Assembly (NCBI RefSeq): GCF_963666015.1
Contig: NZ_OY762555.1
Location: forward strand, 1,178,001 to 1,242,000
Source: an uncultured Sphaerochaeta sp.
Lineage (GTDB): Bacteria > Spirochaetota > Spirochaetia > Sphaerochaetales > Sphaerochaetaceae
Reading direction: 5' to 3'
Length of the DNA: 64,000 nucleotides
Every line of letters starts with the position of its first letter. Positions within the stretch are counted from its first letter, which is position 1. Of the stretch, positions 34,701 to 43,047 are shown one piece after another. Under the pieces are notes generated by a model that saw only the letters and a program-made list of their open reading frames with translations, made no database searches and had not been told where the DNA came from. A program made the translations under genes and the position numbers.

Positions 34701-35480
34701 ATGCAAAATGAAGGTATCAAGAAAAATCAATCTCTAAGAAAAGCGTTAGAAATTCTGGAAGGAATGACCCGAATGGATTCACCATTCAGACTCCAAGACC
34801 TTTCCACACACCTTGAGATGTCGCCGAGTACTGTATCGAGATTTCTCAATACATTTATCGACTATGGTTACGTCAACCGTGATCCCAGTACATCCTTTTA
34901 TTACCTTACTCTAAAGTTCGCTGCAATAGGTGAACGGGTTCGAACAAAATTCCCCTTCCAGCAGACTCTCATTAAATATGCCAGAGAGATTTCAAACCAC
35001 TTCAATGAATCCTCAAGCTTGTGTGTGGAGAACAACATGCAGATGGTTTATATCGCAACTGAAGATGGGCCAGGACAGATGTTGAGGAATCTCCAGAGAA
35101 TAGGACATATAGCCCCAATGCATGCAACAGGGGTGGGCAAGGTTCATTTATTGAATTACTCAGAAACAAACCTAATGGAGTTGGTAGAGAAGCGAGGACT
35201 TGCAAAAATTACCAATAAGACTATAACCAATTTGGACGACTTAAAGGCTGAGATTGAGAAAATACGAAACCTAGGCTATGCATTCGATGATGAAGAGTGC
35301 GAACTTGGAGTTAGATGTATTGCAATCCCTGTCAAGGATTATACTGGTAAGGTTATCGCTGCCATCAGTCTTTCAACATCCAAGAATCGTCTTGAGAAAG
35401 AAAAAATTGATCAGGTAGCCAACTATCTACTGGATGTTTCTCTTAGAGCTTCGCAGGAGATGGGATGGGGACAACACTAA
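34701..35480 (+). CDS. IclR-family transcriptional regulator
   Basis: 259 residues, typical length. Winged helix at residues 8-70 (SLRKALEILEGMTRMDSPFR, LEMSPSTVSRFLNTFIDYGY) and effector domain at 80-255, with AIPVKDYTGKVIAAISLSTS characteristic of the C-terminal GAF-like fold. Divergent from the oxidoreductase-importer-GH5 operon, which it very likely controls; the effector is unknown, often an aromatic or sugar-acid metabolite. GAGGTAAGTC precedes the ATG. Confidence 0.9.
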   Translation: MQNEGIKKNQSLRKALEILEGMTRMDSPFRLQDLSTHLEMSPSTVSRFLNTFIDYGYVNRDPSTSFYYLTLKFAAIGERVRTKFPFQQTLIKYAREISNHFNESSSLCVENNMQMVYIATEDGPGQMLRNLQRIGHIAPMHATGVGKVHLLNYSETNLMELVEKRGLAKITNKTITNLDDLKAEIEKIRNLGYAFDDEECELGVRCIAIPVKDYTGKVIAAISLSTSKNRLEKEKIDQVANYLLDVSLRASQEMGWGQH

Positions 35481-35532
35481 TATTCATTACACTTTCTATA
35501 TTGCTCAAACTGTTCAGCATTGTTGGTTTCTC

Positions 35533-35554
35533 CCCAGCTCGTGTTATACGTTTC
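35533..35554 (+). repeat. 22-bp direct repeat, right copy
   Basis: Identical over 22 bases to 24033-24054 in the same orientation. It lies 52 bases after the iclR stop and 10 bases before the -35 box of the lacI-type promoter. Confidence 0.85.
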
Positions 35555-35564
35555 CACCCCTTTA

Positions 35565-35593
35565 TTGACTGATAGAGCAAAAAGCTCTACATT
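35565..35593 (+). promoter_or_regulatory. Promoter of the LacI-type gene, abutting its ATG
   Basis: TTGACT (35565-35570), 17-base spacer, TACATT (35588-35593). The predicted transcription start, about seven bases after the -10 box, coincides with the ATG at 35600. There is no Shine-Dalgarno before that ATG. Confidence 0.6.
35573..35589. promoter_or_regulatory. Palindrome inside the lacI-type promoter spacer
   Basis: TAGAGC-AAAAA-GCTCTA, perfect 6-bp arms, occupying the space between the -35 and -10 boxes. A repressor bound here would block its own transcription, so it is a candidate autoregulatory site. It lacks the central CG of usual LacI-family operators. Confidence 0.45.
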
Positions 35594-35599
35594 TTCCCT

Positions 35600-36565
35600 A
35601 TGGGCAGGAATAAGGTAACGATCGAAGACATTGCCCGTGAAGCTAATGTAGGAATCGGCACTGTTTCACGTGTTCTCAACAACAGCTCCCATGTTGCAGA
35701 AGACACCCGTAAGCGGGTTCTTGATGTGGTTAAGGCTCGACAATACTCTCCAAGTGGCGCTGCAAGCCGACTTGCGCGTAATGACGCCATCGAGTCAACA
35801 GTGGGATTGCTCCTGCCAGATATTGGAAACCACTACTTTTTTGAAATATTTGAGACCATCTACAGAAAATTCCGGGGGTTGGGAGTAGACCTCCTTATAT
35901 TCAACTATGAGAAGCATAACCCACAATTTATCCAGAAAGTACTGGGAGCCCAACTCTCCGCCCTCCTGATCTTTGCTTTCCAGCTCGACGAAACAGAAAG
36001 GGAACTGCTGAGAAGACGCAATGTACCATACCTGTATATCGACTACTCTCGTGATGACGAGCACTGTATGTACACAGACAATGAACAAGGAGGGCGTCTT
36101 GCCGCCCGATATCTTCTCTCAAAAGGGGTGAAACACCCTGGATATATCGCAATGGACCCTCCAGGACAAACTGACACAGACCGTCATGCAGGTTTTATCA
36201 GTGAACTCGCTCTCTATGGCTATAAGGAGTGTGCGCTGTATAACTCTGAAATATCAGAGGAGATGGGTTACCAGATCGGCATGCAAATCATCGATGAACA
36301 AACCTGTGACGGAGTCTTCTGCTACTGTGACGAAATAGCCGTAGGAGTGTATAGGGCTATGAGGGAGAGGGGAAGCTCTATCCGCATCATAGGATTTGAT
36401 GGTGTTCGTGCTACCGAGCACTTAGGTATCTCGACGGTTAGCCAAGAACCGGGAGCTATCGGTACACAAGCGGCCTCCTTCATTGTAAACCTCATGGAGG
36501 CTCATCAAGAACGTCAACCCATACATCATCGAATCATTCCTGTCCTCATTGACCGTAACAGTTGA
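35600..36565 (+). CDS. LacI-family transcriptional regulator
   Basis: 321 residues. The N-terminal helix-turn-helix and hinge are standard (VTIEDIAREANVGIGTVSRV, then LNNSSHVAEDTRKRVLDVV), followed by a periplasmic-binding-protein-like sensor (60-320). The C-terminal IRIIGFDGVRATEHLGISTV is the usual last strand region. It is convergent with the aglEFG-like/phosphorylase operon; the two stop codons abut with no space. Likely target is that operon, through the cre-like palindrome at 42998-43011; the effector would be an alpha-glucoside or a phosphorylated derivative. No ribosome site precedes the ATG. Confidence 0.9.
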   Translation: MGRNKVTIEDIAREANVGIGTVSRVLNNSSHVAEDTRKRVLDVVKARQYSPSGAASRLARNDAIESTVGLLLPDIGNHYFFEIFETIYRKFRGLGVDLLIFNYEKHNPQFIQKVLGAQLSALLIFAFQLDETERELLRRRNVPYLYIDYSRDDEHCMYTDNEQGGRLAARYLLSKGVKHPGYIAMDPPGQTDTDRHAGFISELALYGYKECALYNSEISEEMGYQIGMQIIDEQTCDGVFCYCDEIAVGVYRAMRERGSSIRIIGFDGVRATEHLGISTVSQEPGAIGTQAASFIVNLMEAHQERQPIHHRIIPVLIDRNS

Positions 36566-39508
36566 TTACCAGAGCAACATTTCCACGGTCAGATCAGCAG
36601 TTGTAAGTACGTGTGCATCACAGAGCCCAGGATCGACAGCACTGCCAACCCCAACAGAGCGCATCAATGCTTCCTTGATTGCTGTGAGACCTGCAGGAGC
36701 ATCCTCTACACCAGTACACTCCTCTGGATACAATCCAAGCATATCAGCAGCGCGTGCAAACACCTCAGAATTGGGTTTTCCCAGAATCACATCACCAGCA
36801 GGAACCACAACATCAAACGAATCTGAAAGCCCCAACCTATCAAGGATGAACGGAGCATTCCGGCTTGCCGATGCGATCGCGGTATAGATTTTTCGTTGCT
36901 TCAATTGTTCCAACAATGCAGGAATACCGGGAAGGATATCCTTTGGCGTCAACTCCTCCAGTGATTCGCGATACCAGGTATTTTTCTGATCAGTGTATTC
37001 TTGTATCTCCTCTTCAGGCATAGTCACTTGGTTGTGGTCAAGGATAACCTGTAGAGATTGTCTTCTGGAGATTCCTCTCAGTTTCTGGTTTATCTCCTCG
37101 TCAAATTCCCATCCATGGGCATCAGAAAGACGTTTCCATGCCCGATAGTGGTAACCATCGGTAGAAGTTATCACCCCATCAAGATCAAAAACAACAGCCT
37201 TGCACGTAGATCGCGTTGGCCGCTGTACAGCTTCCTTGCCAACGATGAGTACATCAGAGCGATGATGTACGGTAAGATTGTCACCCTTGGCTTCATAGGT
37301 GGTAATCTCCGGCTCAATTGTGACGGTGAGCACTACTCCCCTGAATGTCAGATGGAATTTCAGTCGCTGCAGTTCCTCCGGAAGCTGTGGTCTGAATGAG
37401 GGAACTCCGTTTTTCATACGGAAACCTCCCAACCCATACACCATAGCCATCCATGAACCGGCCATCGCTGCGGTATGCAAACCATCCTTGGTATTGTGGT
37501 GCAGATCTTCAATATCCATGAGAGCTGTCTGGCGAATGTAGGAACTACCAAGATCCAAGAATCCACAATCATATGCAACAATTCCTTGGATGCATGCAGA
37601 TAGGGAGCTATCCCCAGTGGTCAGGGGTTCATAGAATGCAAAGTTTCGCTTCCTCTGGTACCAGGGAAAGCGATGATGCTGTAGGAGCATACCGAGTACT
37701 GTATCTGCTTGCTTGATGACCTGGTGTCGGTAGATTACAAGAGGATGGTAGTGAAGAAGCATGGGATGGCGTATCTCTCCACGCTTTTGAGTATCCCACG
37801 GCTCCTTGTTGAGGAAATAATCATCCTGCACATGTATACCCCGTTTTCTGTCATAGGGAATATACATCTGCTCTGCTGCACGGGCAAAGAGACTCAGTTC
37901 TTCATCACGTATGGATAGTTTTTCAACCAGCCTGATCCACAGCGTATGGTTCTCGTTTTGTAGACGGGAAGCTAGCTTGAAAACCCCCTCCAAGTGGTGT
38001 TGGACCATGACATTGGTATAGCAGTTGTTATCAGAGAGCGCTGAATACTCATCTGGACCGGTTACCTCATTGATACAGAACTGACCACCCTTTTCTGGAT
38101 TGAAAAAACCAAGATCGAGAAACAAACGTGCGGTCTCTATCAATACCTCAGCGGCTCCTTCTTCCAGGATGCTATCATCACCTGTCACCTCCAAGTACTG
38201 AAAGATTGCATAGGCAATATCTGCATTGATATGGTATTGAGCGGTCCCGGCAGGAAAGTATGCAGAAGCTTCCAATCCATTGATGGTTCTCCAAGGGTAG
38301 AGCGCACCTCTCTGGTTCATCTCCCTGGCTCTCGCACGAGCTCGGTCGAGAGTTGATATCCTGTATTTGATCAAAGCTCGTGCAGTATCAGGAAGGGTAT
38401 GGTTGAAAAGCGCCATCCCATAGATTTCAGTATCCCAGAAATAATGGCCTTCATACCCACTTCCTGTCAGTCCTTTGGCGGCTAGAGAGGAATTACCGTC
38501 TCTACCGGTACTCTGCTGGAGCTGGAAAAAGTTGAATCTGAGGGCCTGCTGGAGTTTTTCCTCCCCGGTAATCTCAATATCGGCATGGGCCCAGAAGGCT
38601 TCATACCAAGCTCGTTGCATCTCTACCAAGGTTTGCCAACTGGCATTTGCAACCTCCTCTCGATACTGTTGGGCCAACTCAAGTGGAAGAGTCTCCCCAG
38701 GACGTCCAGAGGTGTGATAGTAGAAATATTTTGTGAGACTAAGGTCTGCCCCACTCCATGAGAAGACCAATGCGGGGAGATGCCCCTCCTCAAGGTCACC
38801 TCGCTCAACATGCAGCGGCTCTGAACTCTCGTGTACGGAGCCACAGGAGAGATATAGGGCACTTTCTATCGTCTTGAATGTAGCCTGGAATCCTGGGCGT
38901 GCCTCCTCACCTTCACCATAATACCCACAATCTTCACAAACCAGGGAGGAGGCGGAGAGTGTACTGCCCATACGGGGATCAAGTTCAGTATTTGCTCGTT
39001 GAACAGGCATCCCTATAGAGGAATAGAGGGAAGCACTAACCTCATCAGTACAGTGAATGCGAACCCGTAGGGATCCCATATGGTACTGTTGCATGCTGAG
39101 CAGGGTCTCCCAGGTGATATGCACTAGCTTACCTTCATCGGTAAGCCACTGCATATGCTGTTCAAGGATTCCTGTACGGAAATCGAGACGTCTACGGTAG
39201 AACTTCACCCGGTTATCAGCCACATTGACCTGAATACCGTCGATGGCAATCACCAGATACCGGCAGTCGGGAAGATCAAGCATGGTCTGGTTGAGGCGCG
39301 CGAACCCATAGGCATCCTCTCCGTAGAGAATCGGAGATATCTCGTAGAATCCATTGATGAAACATCCACTGTGGTGCGCAGGTTCCCGTTCACAGGGAAA
39401 CCCACGGTAGCCGATATATCCGTTTCCAATTGAGAACAAACTCTCACCCTGGGCGATGTGCTCTCCATCAAACCCGGTTTCTTCGAGACTCCAAGTATCC
39501 AATGCCAT
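36566..39508 (-). CDS. GH65 glycoside phosphorylase fused to beta-phosphoglucomutase
   Basis: 980 residues, far longer than either enzyme alone. Residues 1-760 are a GH65 phosphorylase (maltose, trehalose, kojibiose or nigerose phosphorylase family): start WSLEETGFDGE, SIGNGYIGYRG, the catalytic loop INEVTGPDEYSALSDNNCYT with the general-acid Glu, and LTTGDSSLSACIQGIVAY. Residues 768-980 are a HAD beta-phosphoglucomutase with VVFDLDGVIT (nucleophile Asp775, Asp777), AIASASRNA and GVEDAPAGLTAI. Phosphorolysis of an alpha-glucoside gives beta-glucose 1-phosphate, which the second domain would convert to glucose 6-phosphate in the same polypeptide. Last gene of the aglEFG-like operon, three bases after the permease stop. 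The exact disaccharide is not decided. Confidence 0.9.
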   Translation of the reverse strand: MALDTWSLEETGFDGEHIAQGESLFSIGNGYIGYRGFPCEREPAHHSGCFINGFYEISPILYGEDAYGFARLNQTMLDLPDCRYLVIAIDGIQVNVADNRVKFYRRRLDFRTGILEQHMQWLTDEGKLVHITWETLLSMQQYHMGSLRVRIHCTDEVSASLYSSIGMPVQRANTELDPRMGSTLSASSLVCEDCGYYGEGEEARPGFQATFKTIESALYLSCGSVHESSEPLHVERGDLEEGHLPALVFSWSGADLSLTKYFYYHTSGRPGETLPLELAQQYREEVANASWQTLVEMQRAWYEAFWAHADIEITGEEKLQQALRFNFFQLQQSTGRDGNSSLAAKGLTGSGYEGHYFWDTEIYGMALFNHTLPDTARALIKYRISTLDRARARAREMNQRGALYPWRTINGLEASAYFPAGTAQYHINADIAYAIFQYLEVTGDDSILEEGAAEVLIETARLFLDLGFFNPEKGGQFCINEVTGPDEYSALSDNNCYTNVMVQHHLEGVFKLASRLQNENHTLWIRLVEKLSIRDEELSLFARAAEQMYIPYDRKRGIHVQDDYFLNKEPWDTQKRGEIRHPMLLHYHPLVIYRHQVIKQADTVLGMLLQHHRFPWYQRKRNFAFYEPLTTGDSSLSACIQGIVAYDCGFLDLGSSYIRQTALMDIEDLHHNTKDGLHTAAMAGSWMAMVYGLGGFRMKNGVPSFRPQLPEELQRLKFHLTFRGVVLTVTIEPEITTYEAKGDNLTVHHRSDVLIVGKEAVQRPTRSTCKAVVFDLDGVITSTDGYHYRAWKRLSDAHGWEFDEEINQKLRGISRRQSLQVILDHNQVTMPEEEIQEYTDQKNTWYRESLEELTPKDILPGIPALLEQLKQRKIYTAIASASRNAPFILDRLGLSDSFDVVVPAGDVILGKPNSEVFARAADMLGLYPEECTGVEDAPAGLTAIKEALMRSVGVGSAVDPGLCDAHVLTTADLTVEMLLW

Positions 39509-39511
39509 GTA

Positions 39512-40420
39512 TTACCCCTTGACAGATCCTGCCATAAGTCCCTGTACAAAGTAACGTTGCAGGAAGAAAAATACGAGAATAGGGACAATCATGACAATGA
39601 AGGCCCCTGCAGTAAGCAAATGCCAGTCCTGTCCACGTGATCCCACCATATTCGCCAGACGCTGGGTCAATACAGCTACATCACTGGTACCACCGAGGAA
39701 GACCAATGCTACCAGCAGGTCATTCCAAACCCAAAGAAACTGGAAAATACCCAGCGATGCAATAGCAGGAACAGAGAGAGGAAGCACCAGACGTACGAAG
39801 ATCACCATCGGCCTTGCTCCATCAAGGAATGCTGATTCAAACACATCCCGAGGGATGGTGGAAACATAGTTATAGAGCAGGTAGATTCCAAGTGGCAGAC
39901 CAAACCCTGTATGGGCAAGCCATATCCCCAGATAGGAGCCAGTAAGTCCAATCTTCATGTAATCCCGAAGGATAGGGATCAAGGATATCTGCAAAGGAAC
40001 CACCAACAGTGCAACAACAATGGTAAAGAATAGTTTCCTACCGGGAAATACCATCCAGGCAAAACCAAAGGCTGCTGCTGTTGCAATGAGAATAGGAATG
40101 ATCACTGATGGAATGGTGACTGTAAAACTATTAATGAAGGCTTGGGAGAGATTGTCCCCACTTGCGCGAAGAACATTCCCTTCCGCGTCAGTAAATGTGG
40201 CTTGCCTGCCTCCCAAAACACGTCGATAGTTGTTCAAGGTGAAATCTCCGTCACCTTTAAAAATTGTCCACCATCCGGTATTCAATACATCATCCTGCGG
40301 TCTCAGCGATGAGATAAGCAGGCCTATGATCGGGATACTCCAGATGATGACCAGTACAATCAGAATGATATTGACCACCATGGTCCACTTGTTTTGTCTT
40401 TTTCTTGCAAGGGAAATCAT
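39512..40420 (-). CDS. Alpha-glucoside-type ABC transporter permease, AglG/MalG type
   Basis: 302 residues from the ATG at 40420; one base separates it from the upstream permease stop. The frame extends to 40576 but that part overlaps the upstream gene and is not hydrophobic or conserved. Six membrane segments, a large periplasmic loop after the first (DDVLNTGWWTIFKGDGDFTL), EAA loop near residue 200 (FESAFLDGARPMVIFVRLVLP), end YFVQGLMAGSVKG. The long first loop is typical of the AglG subgroup. Confidence 0.9.
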   Translation of the reverse strand: MISLARKRQNKWTMVVNIILIVLVIIWSIPIIGLLISSLRPQDDVLNTGWWTIFKGDGDFTLNNYRRVLGGRQATFTDAEGNVLRASGDNLSQAFINSFTVTIPSVIIPILIATAAAFGFAWMVFPGRKLFFTIVVALLVVPLQISLIPILRDYMKIGLTGSYLGIWLAHTGFGLPLGIYLLYNYVSTIPRDVFESAFLDGARPMVIFVRLVLPLSVPAIASLGIFQFLWVWNDLLVALVFLGGTSDVAVLTQRLANMVGSRGQDWHLLTAGAFIVMIVPILVFFFLQRYFVQGLMAGSVKG

Positions 40421-40421
40421 A

Positions 40422-41522
40422 TCAGAAGCCCTCCCTTTTGCTGAACTGATGCAGGTTGTACCACATGACAGGAATGACGGCCAGAACCAAAACAATGGCG
40501 ATTGCAGAGCCTCGTCCATAGTGGTAGAAACGGAACATTTGCTTGTACTGCATGCTTGCAATAACCTCGGTCCCATAGTTACCGTTGGTCATGGTGAATA
40601 CAATATCGAATATCTTCAACGTAATGATGATAATGGTTGTTGATACTGTGATAAGAGTGGGAGCTATGAAGGGTATGATGATACTCCTGATAATTCTGAA
40701 CTCCCCTGCCCCATCAATACGGCCTGCTTCAATAATCGTGGAAGGAACACCTTTAAGTGCAGAGCTGATGATAACCATGGCATAGCCGGTTTGTAGCCAT
40801 ACCAAGATGGCAATCAGGAAGATATTGTTCCAGACAGGCATAGTAAACCAGGCTTGTGGTTCTCCTCCGAAAAAGGTAACAAACGCATTGAGCAAACCTA
40901 TCTGGTCCTCTCCTGCGGGTTTGTACGAATAAATAAATCTCCAGATAACACCTGCTCCTACGAAGGAGATTGCCATTGGCATGAAAATGATGCTCTTGAA
41001 AACTTTTTCCATTTTCACTCGATCAGCAAGTAGTGCGATGATAAGACCGAAGCCGACAGCCCCGCCGGTTCCGATGATCAACCACAGGAGATTGTTCATG
41101 AATGATTCACGCATCTTGGAATCGGTAAAAGCAAACACATAGTTCGCAAACCCTACAAAATTCTTCGACTGTGCATCAAAGAAACTCAGGTAGAGCGATC
41201 TCACCGTAGGGATAAAAAGATACCAAGCAAGGATCAGCAATGCTGGTCCTACAAATATGATCGGTTGCAGCTTCTTGGCCGTCGTAACACTGGTTCTATT
41301 GATAACCCAATCAGCAACCCAGAACAGAAGAGCAATCCCACCAACACCCCACACAATAGCGATGATTGCAATTATTCCTTGTGGAGCATTGCTATCCCGT
41401 AAGAAGATGAAACCAACCCACAATACAAAGAACACCCCAACAAGCACAAAAACAGAAAATGCTATACGACCAAGTTTTGCGAGGGGTGATGTAGGTTTCC
41501 CTTGTCTTTCAATTGTTGTCAT
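40422..41522 (-). CDS. Alpha-glucoside-type ABC transporter permease, AglF/MalF type
   Basis: 366 residues from the ATG at 41522 (AGGGGAAC upstream; earlier codons lie in the hairpin gap). It carries two extra N-terminal membrane segments before the six-helix core, an AglF/MalF feature. EAA loop near 265 (IEAGRIDGAGEFRIIRSIIIP). Partner of the 39512 product. Separated from the binding-protein gene by a hairpin at 41554-41587. Confidence 0.9.
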   Translation of the reverse strand: MTTIERQGKPTSPLAKLGRIAFSVFVLVGVFFVLWVGFIFLRDSNAPQGIIAIIAIVWGVGGIALLFWVADWVINRTSVTTAKKLQPIIFVGPALLILAWYLFIPTVRSLYLSFFDAQSKNFVGFANYVFAFTDSKMRESFMNNLLWLIIGTGGAVGFGLIIALLADRVKMEKVFKSIIFMPMAISFVGAGVIWRFIYSYKPAGEDQIGLLNAFVTFFGGEPQAWFTMPVWNNIFLIAILVWLQTGYAMVIISSALKGVPSTIIEAGRIDGAGEFRIIRSIIIPFIAPTLITVSTTIIIITLKIFDIVFTMTNGNYGTEVIASMQYKQMFRFYHYGRGSAIAIVLVLAVIPVMWYNLHQFSKREGF

Positions 41523-41553
41523 GTACGTTCCCCTTTGAGAGTACGATACAAGA

Positions 41554-41587
41554 GCACCGGCAGGAAGTGCTACTTCTCTGCCGGCGC
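41554..41587 (-). promoter_or_regulatory. Stable hairpin between aglE-like and aglF-like genes
   Basis: CCGGCAG (41557-41563) pairs with CTGCCGG (41578-41584), continued inward by GAAGT/ACTTC (41564-41568, 41572-41576) with a 3-base loop, and outward by GC/GC. Without a T-run it probably stabilises the receptor mRNA and lowers readthrough into the permease genes. Confidence 0.6.
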
Positions 41588-41601
41588 AACACATCGTCTA
41601 C

Positions 41602-42876
41602 TTATTTCGGCCAGGATTTCTGAACATCGCTCAACATGGAATCAAGGCTCTTGCCGTTGACCCAGTCAACAATACCAGTCCAGAAAGAACCTGCACCAAC
41701 TTGGCCCGGCATGAGATCGGAAGCATCAAATCTGAAGACCTTGGCATTCACCAGGGATTCAGCAAGTGAGCGTTCAATCTCGTTCGGGTAGGCATTTAGA
41801 TCCTGATTAAGATAGGGGAAGAGAGCTCCGCCTCTCTTTGCCCAAATTTCACCAGACTCCCAAGTTGCCAGGAATTCCATGAACTCACGTACTTCAGGAC
41901 GGTCATTGAAAACAACAAACTGGTCACCACCACCGAGGATGGGGATACCAAATTCATCATTGATACCAGGAAGTGGGAATACTCCTACTTCTTCTTCAAG
42001 ATTTGCCTGTATGTCATCCTGGAGGAACGAGGTGACAAAGTTACCCTGTCGATGCATCCATGAGCGTGGAGGATTCTCAAACATGGTTCGGGGGGAATCA
42101 GTATAACTCTGGGTAAGAATGGTGTTGGTTCCACCATAGACATATTTTGGATTCAACCAAATATCGCCAATTACCTCGAAGGCTTCTCGCACTTCTGGAG
42201 CATTGAATGCGATCTCATGGTTTACCCATTTGTCATATACTTCAGGACCAGCGGTTCTGAGCATGACATCCTCAACCCAGTCGGTACCAACCCAACCTGT
42301 TGCTCCACCGGCTTCAATACCGATCGACCAAGGGGTATGTCCATTGGCAACCATTTCGTCCATCAGGGCGATCAATTCGTCCCATGTGGTAGGAACTTCA
42401 TAGCCTTCCCTTGCCCAAGCTTTTTTGGGATACCACACAAAACTCTTTGCATTTACCCGGTGGAATACACCATAGGGGGTACCATCATAGGAACCCAAGT
42501 CCTTCCAAACCGGTGCATAGTTTGCATCGACGGTTTTCAGCAGGGAGTCCCACATAGGAACCAAATACCCCTGGGAAGCAAAATTATACATGAGACCAGG
42601 CTGAGGAAGTGCAGCGATATCAGGGGGATTACCACCCTCAACACGTACACTGATCAGCGTCTCAAAGTCCTTCGATCCTTCGTAGATTACATCGATTCCT
42701 GTCCTCTCTTCGAATGGCACGATTGCCTCTTCAAAGCGTCTCAGTTCCTCGTCTACAAAGGCTCCGAACACCTGCACAACCTTCTTGTCGGCTGCTTTGG
42801 TGTCAGCTTGTCCAGCAGCAAATGCTGATGGTAGAACCACCAATGCAATGAGTAACACTACAACTGCTTTCTTCAT
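41602..42876 (-). CDS. Alpha-glucoside-type ABC transporter binding protein (AglE-like)
   Basis: 424 residues. Signal peptide about 1-20 (MKKAVVVLLIALVVLPSAFA, then AGQADTK), without lipobox Cys. The receptor resembles AglE: VIYEGSKDFETLISVRVEGGNPPD, YPKKAWAREGYEVPTTWDEL, and PWSIGIEAGGATGWVGTDWV. Its first place in an operon with a GH65 phosphorylase supports an alpha-linked glucose disaccharide as ligand (trehalose, kojibiose, nigerose, maltose or sucrose). AGGAGAGGAG precedes the ATG. Promoter and cre-like operator are at 42998-43047. Confidence 0.88.
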   Translation of the reverse strand: MKKAVVVLLIALVVLPSAFAAGQADTKAADKKVVQVFGAFVDEELRRFEEAIVPFEERTGIDVIYEGSKDFETLISVRVEGGNPPDIAALPQPGLMYNFASQGYLVPMWDSLLKTVDANYAPVWKDLGSYDGTPYGVFHRVNAKSFVWYPKKAWAREGYEVPTTWDELIALMDEMVANGHTPWSIGIEAGGATGWVGTDWVEDVMLRTAGPEVYDKWVNHEIAFNAPEVREAFEVIGDIWLNPKYVYGGTNTILTQSYTDSPRTMFENPPRSWMHRQGNFVTSFLQDDIQANLEEEVGVFPLPGINDEFGIPILGGGDQFVVFNDRPEVREFMEFLATWESGEIWAKRGGALFPYLNQDLNAYPNEIERSLAESLVNAKVFRFDASDLMPGQVGAGSFWTGIVDWVNGKSLDSMLSDVQKSWPK

Positions 42877-42923
42877 TCTCCTCTCCTTTTGCTTGGTTTT
42901 CCCAAGCGGGTATGATTACCTAT

Positions 42924-42936
42924 TGCGTTAAACGCA
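42924..42936. promoter_or_regulatory. Palindrome TGCGTTAAACGCA in the agl-type leader
   Basis: A 13-base perfect palindrome with odd centre, 62 bases inside the predicted transcript of the agl-type operon. It may be a second regulator site. Confidence 0.4.
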
Positions 42937-42997
42937 TCACACACTTCACAACGATATGAGAGAGCAGAACACTGGGGAAACAAGACACTTCATACCG

Positions 42998-43011
42998 TGG
43001 AAGCGTTTCCA
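42998..43011. promoter_or_regulatory. cre-like LacI-family operator TGGAAGCGTTTCCA
   Basis: It matches the TGNAANCGNTTNCA pattern of LacI/CcpA-family operators at every fixed position. It lies immediately downstream of the -10 box of the agl-type promoter, over the transcription start, where binding would repress. The 35600 regulator is the natural candidate. Confidence 0.7.
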
Positions 43012-43018
43012 TACATAT

Positions 43019-43047
43019 ATTGTTTCACACCTTTTCATATCTGTCAA
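43019..43047 (-). promoter_or_regulatory. Promoter of the agl-type operon
   Basis: On the minus strand TTGACA (43047-43042), 17-base spacer, AACAAT (43024-43019). The operator at 42998-43011 follows directly. Confidence 0.6.

Noticed and set aside
36563..36568. Possible functional antisense control between lacI-type and GH65 genes
   Set aside because: The stops abut without overlap or terminator, but nothing beyond proximity supports antisense regulation.
42217..42828. 203-codon plus-strand frame
   Set aside because: Antisense shadow of the AglE-like binding-protein gene, whose signal peptide and family motifs are clear.
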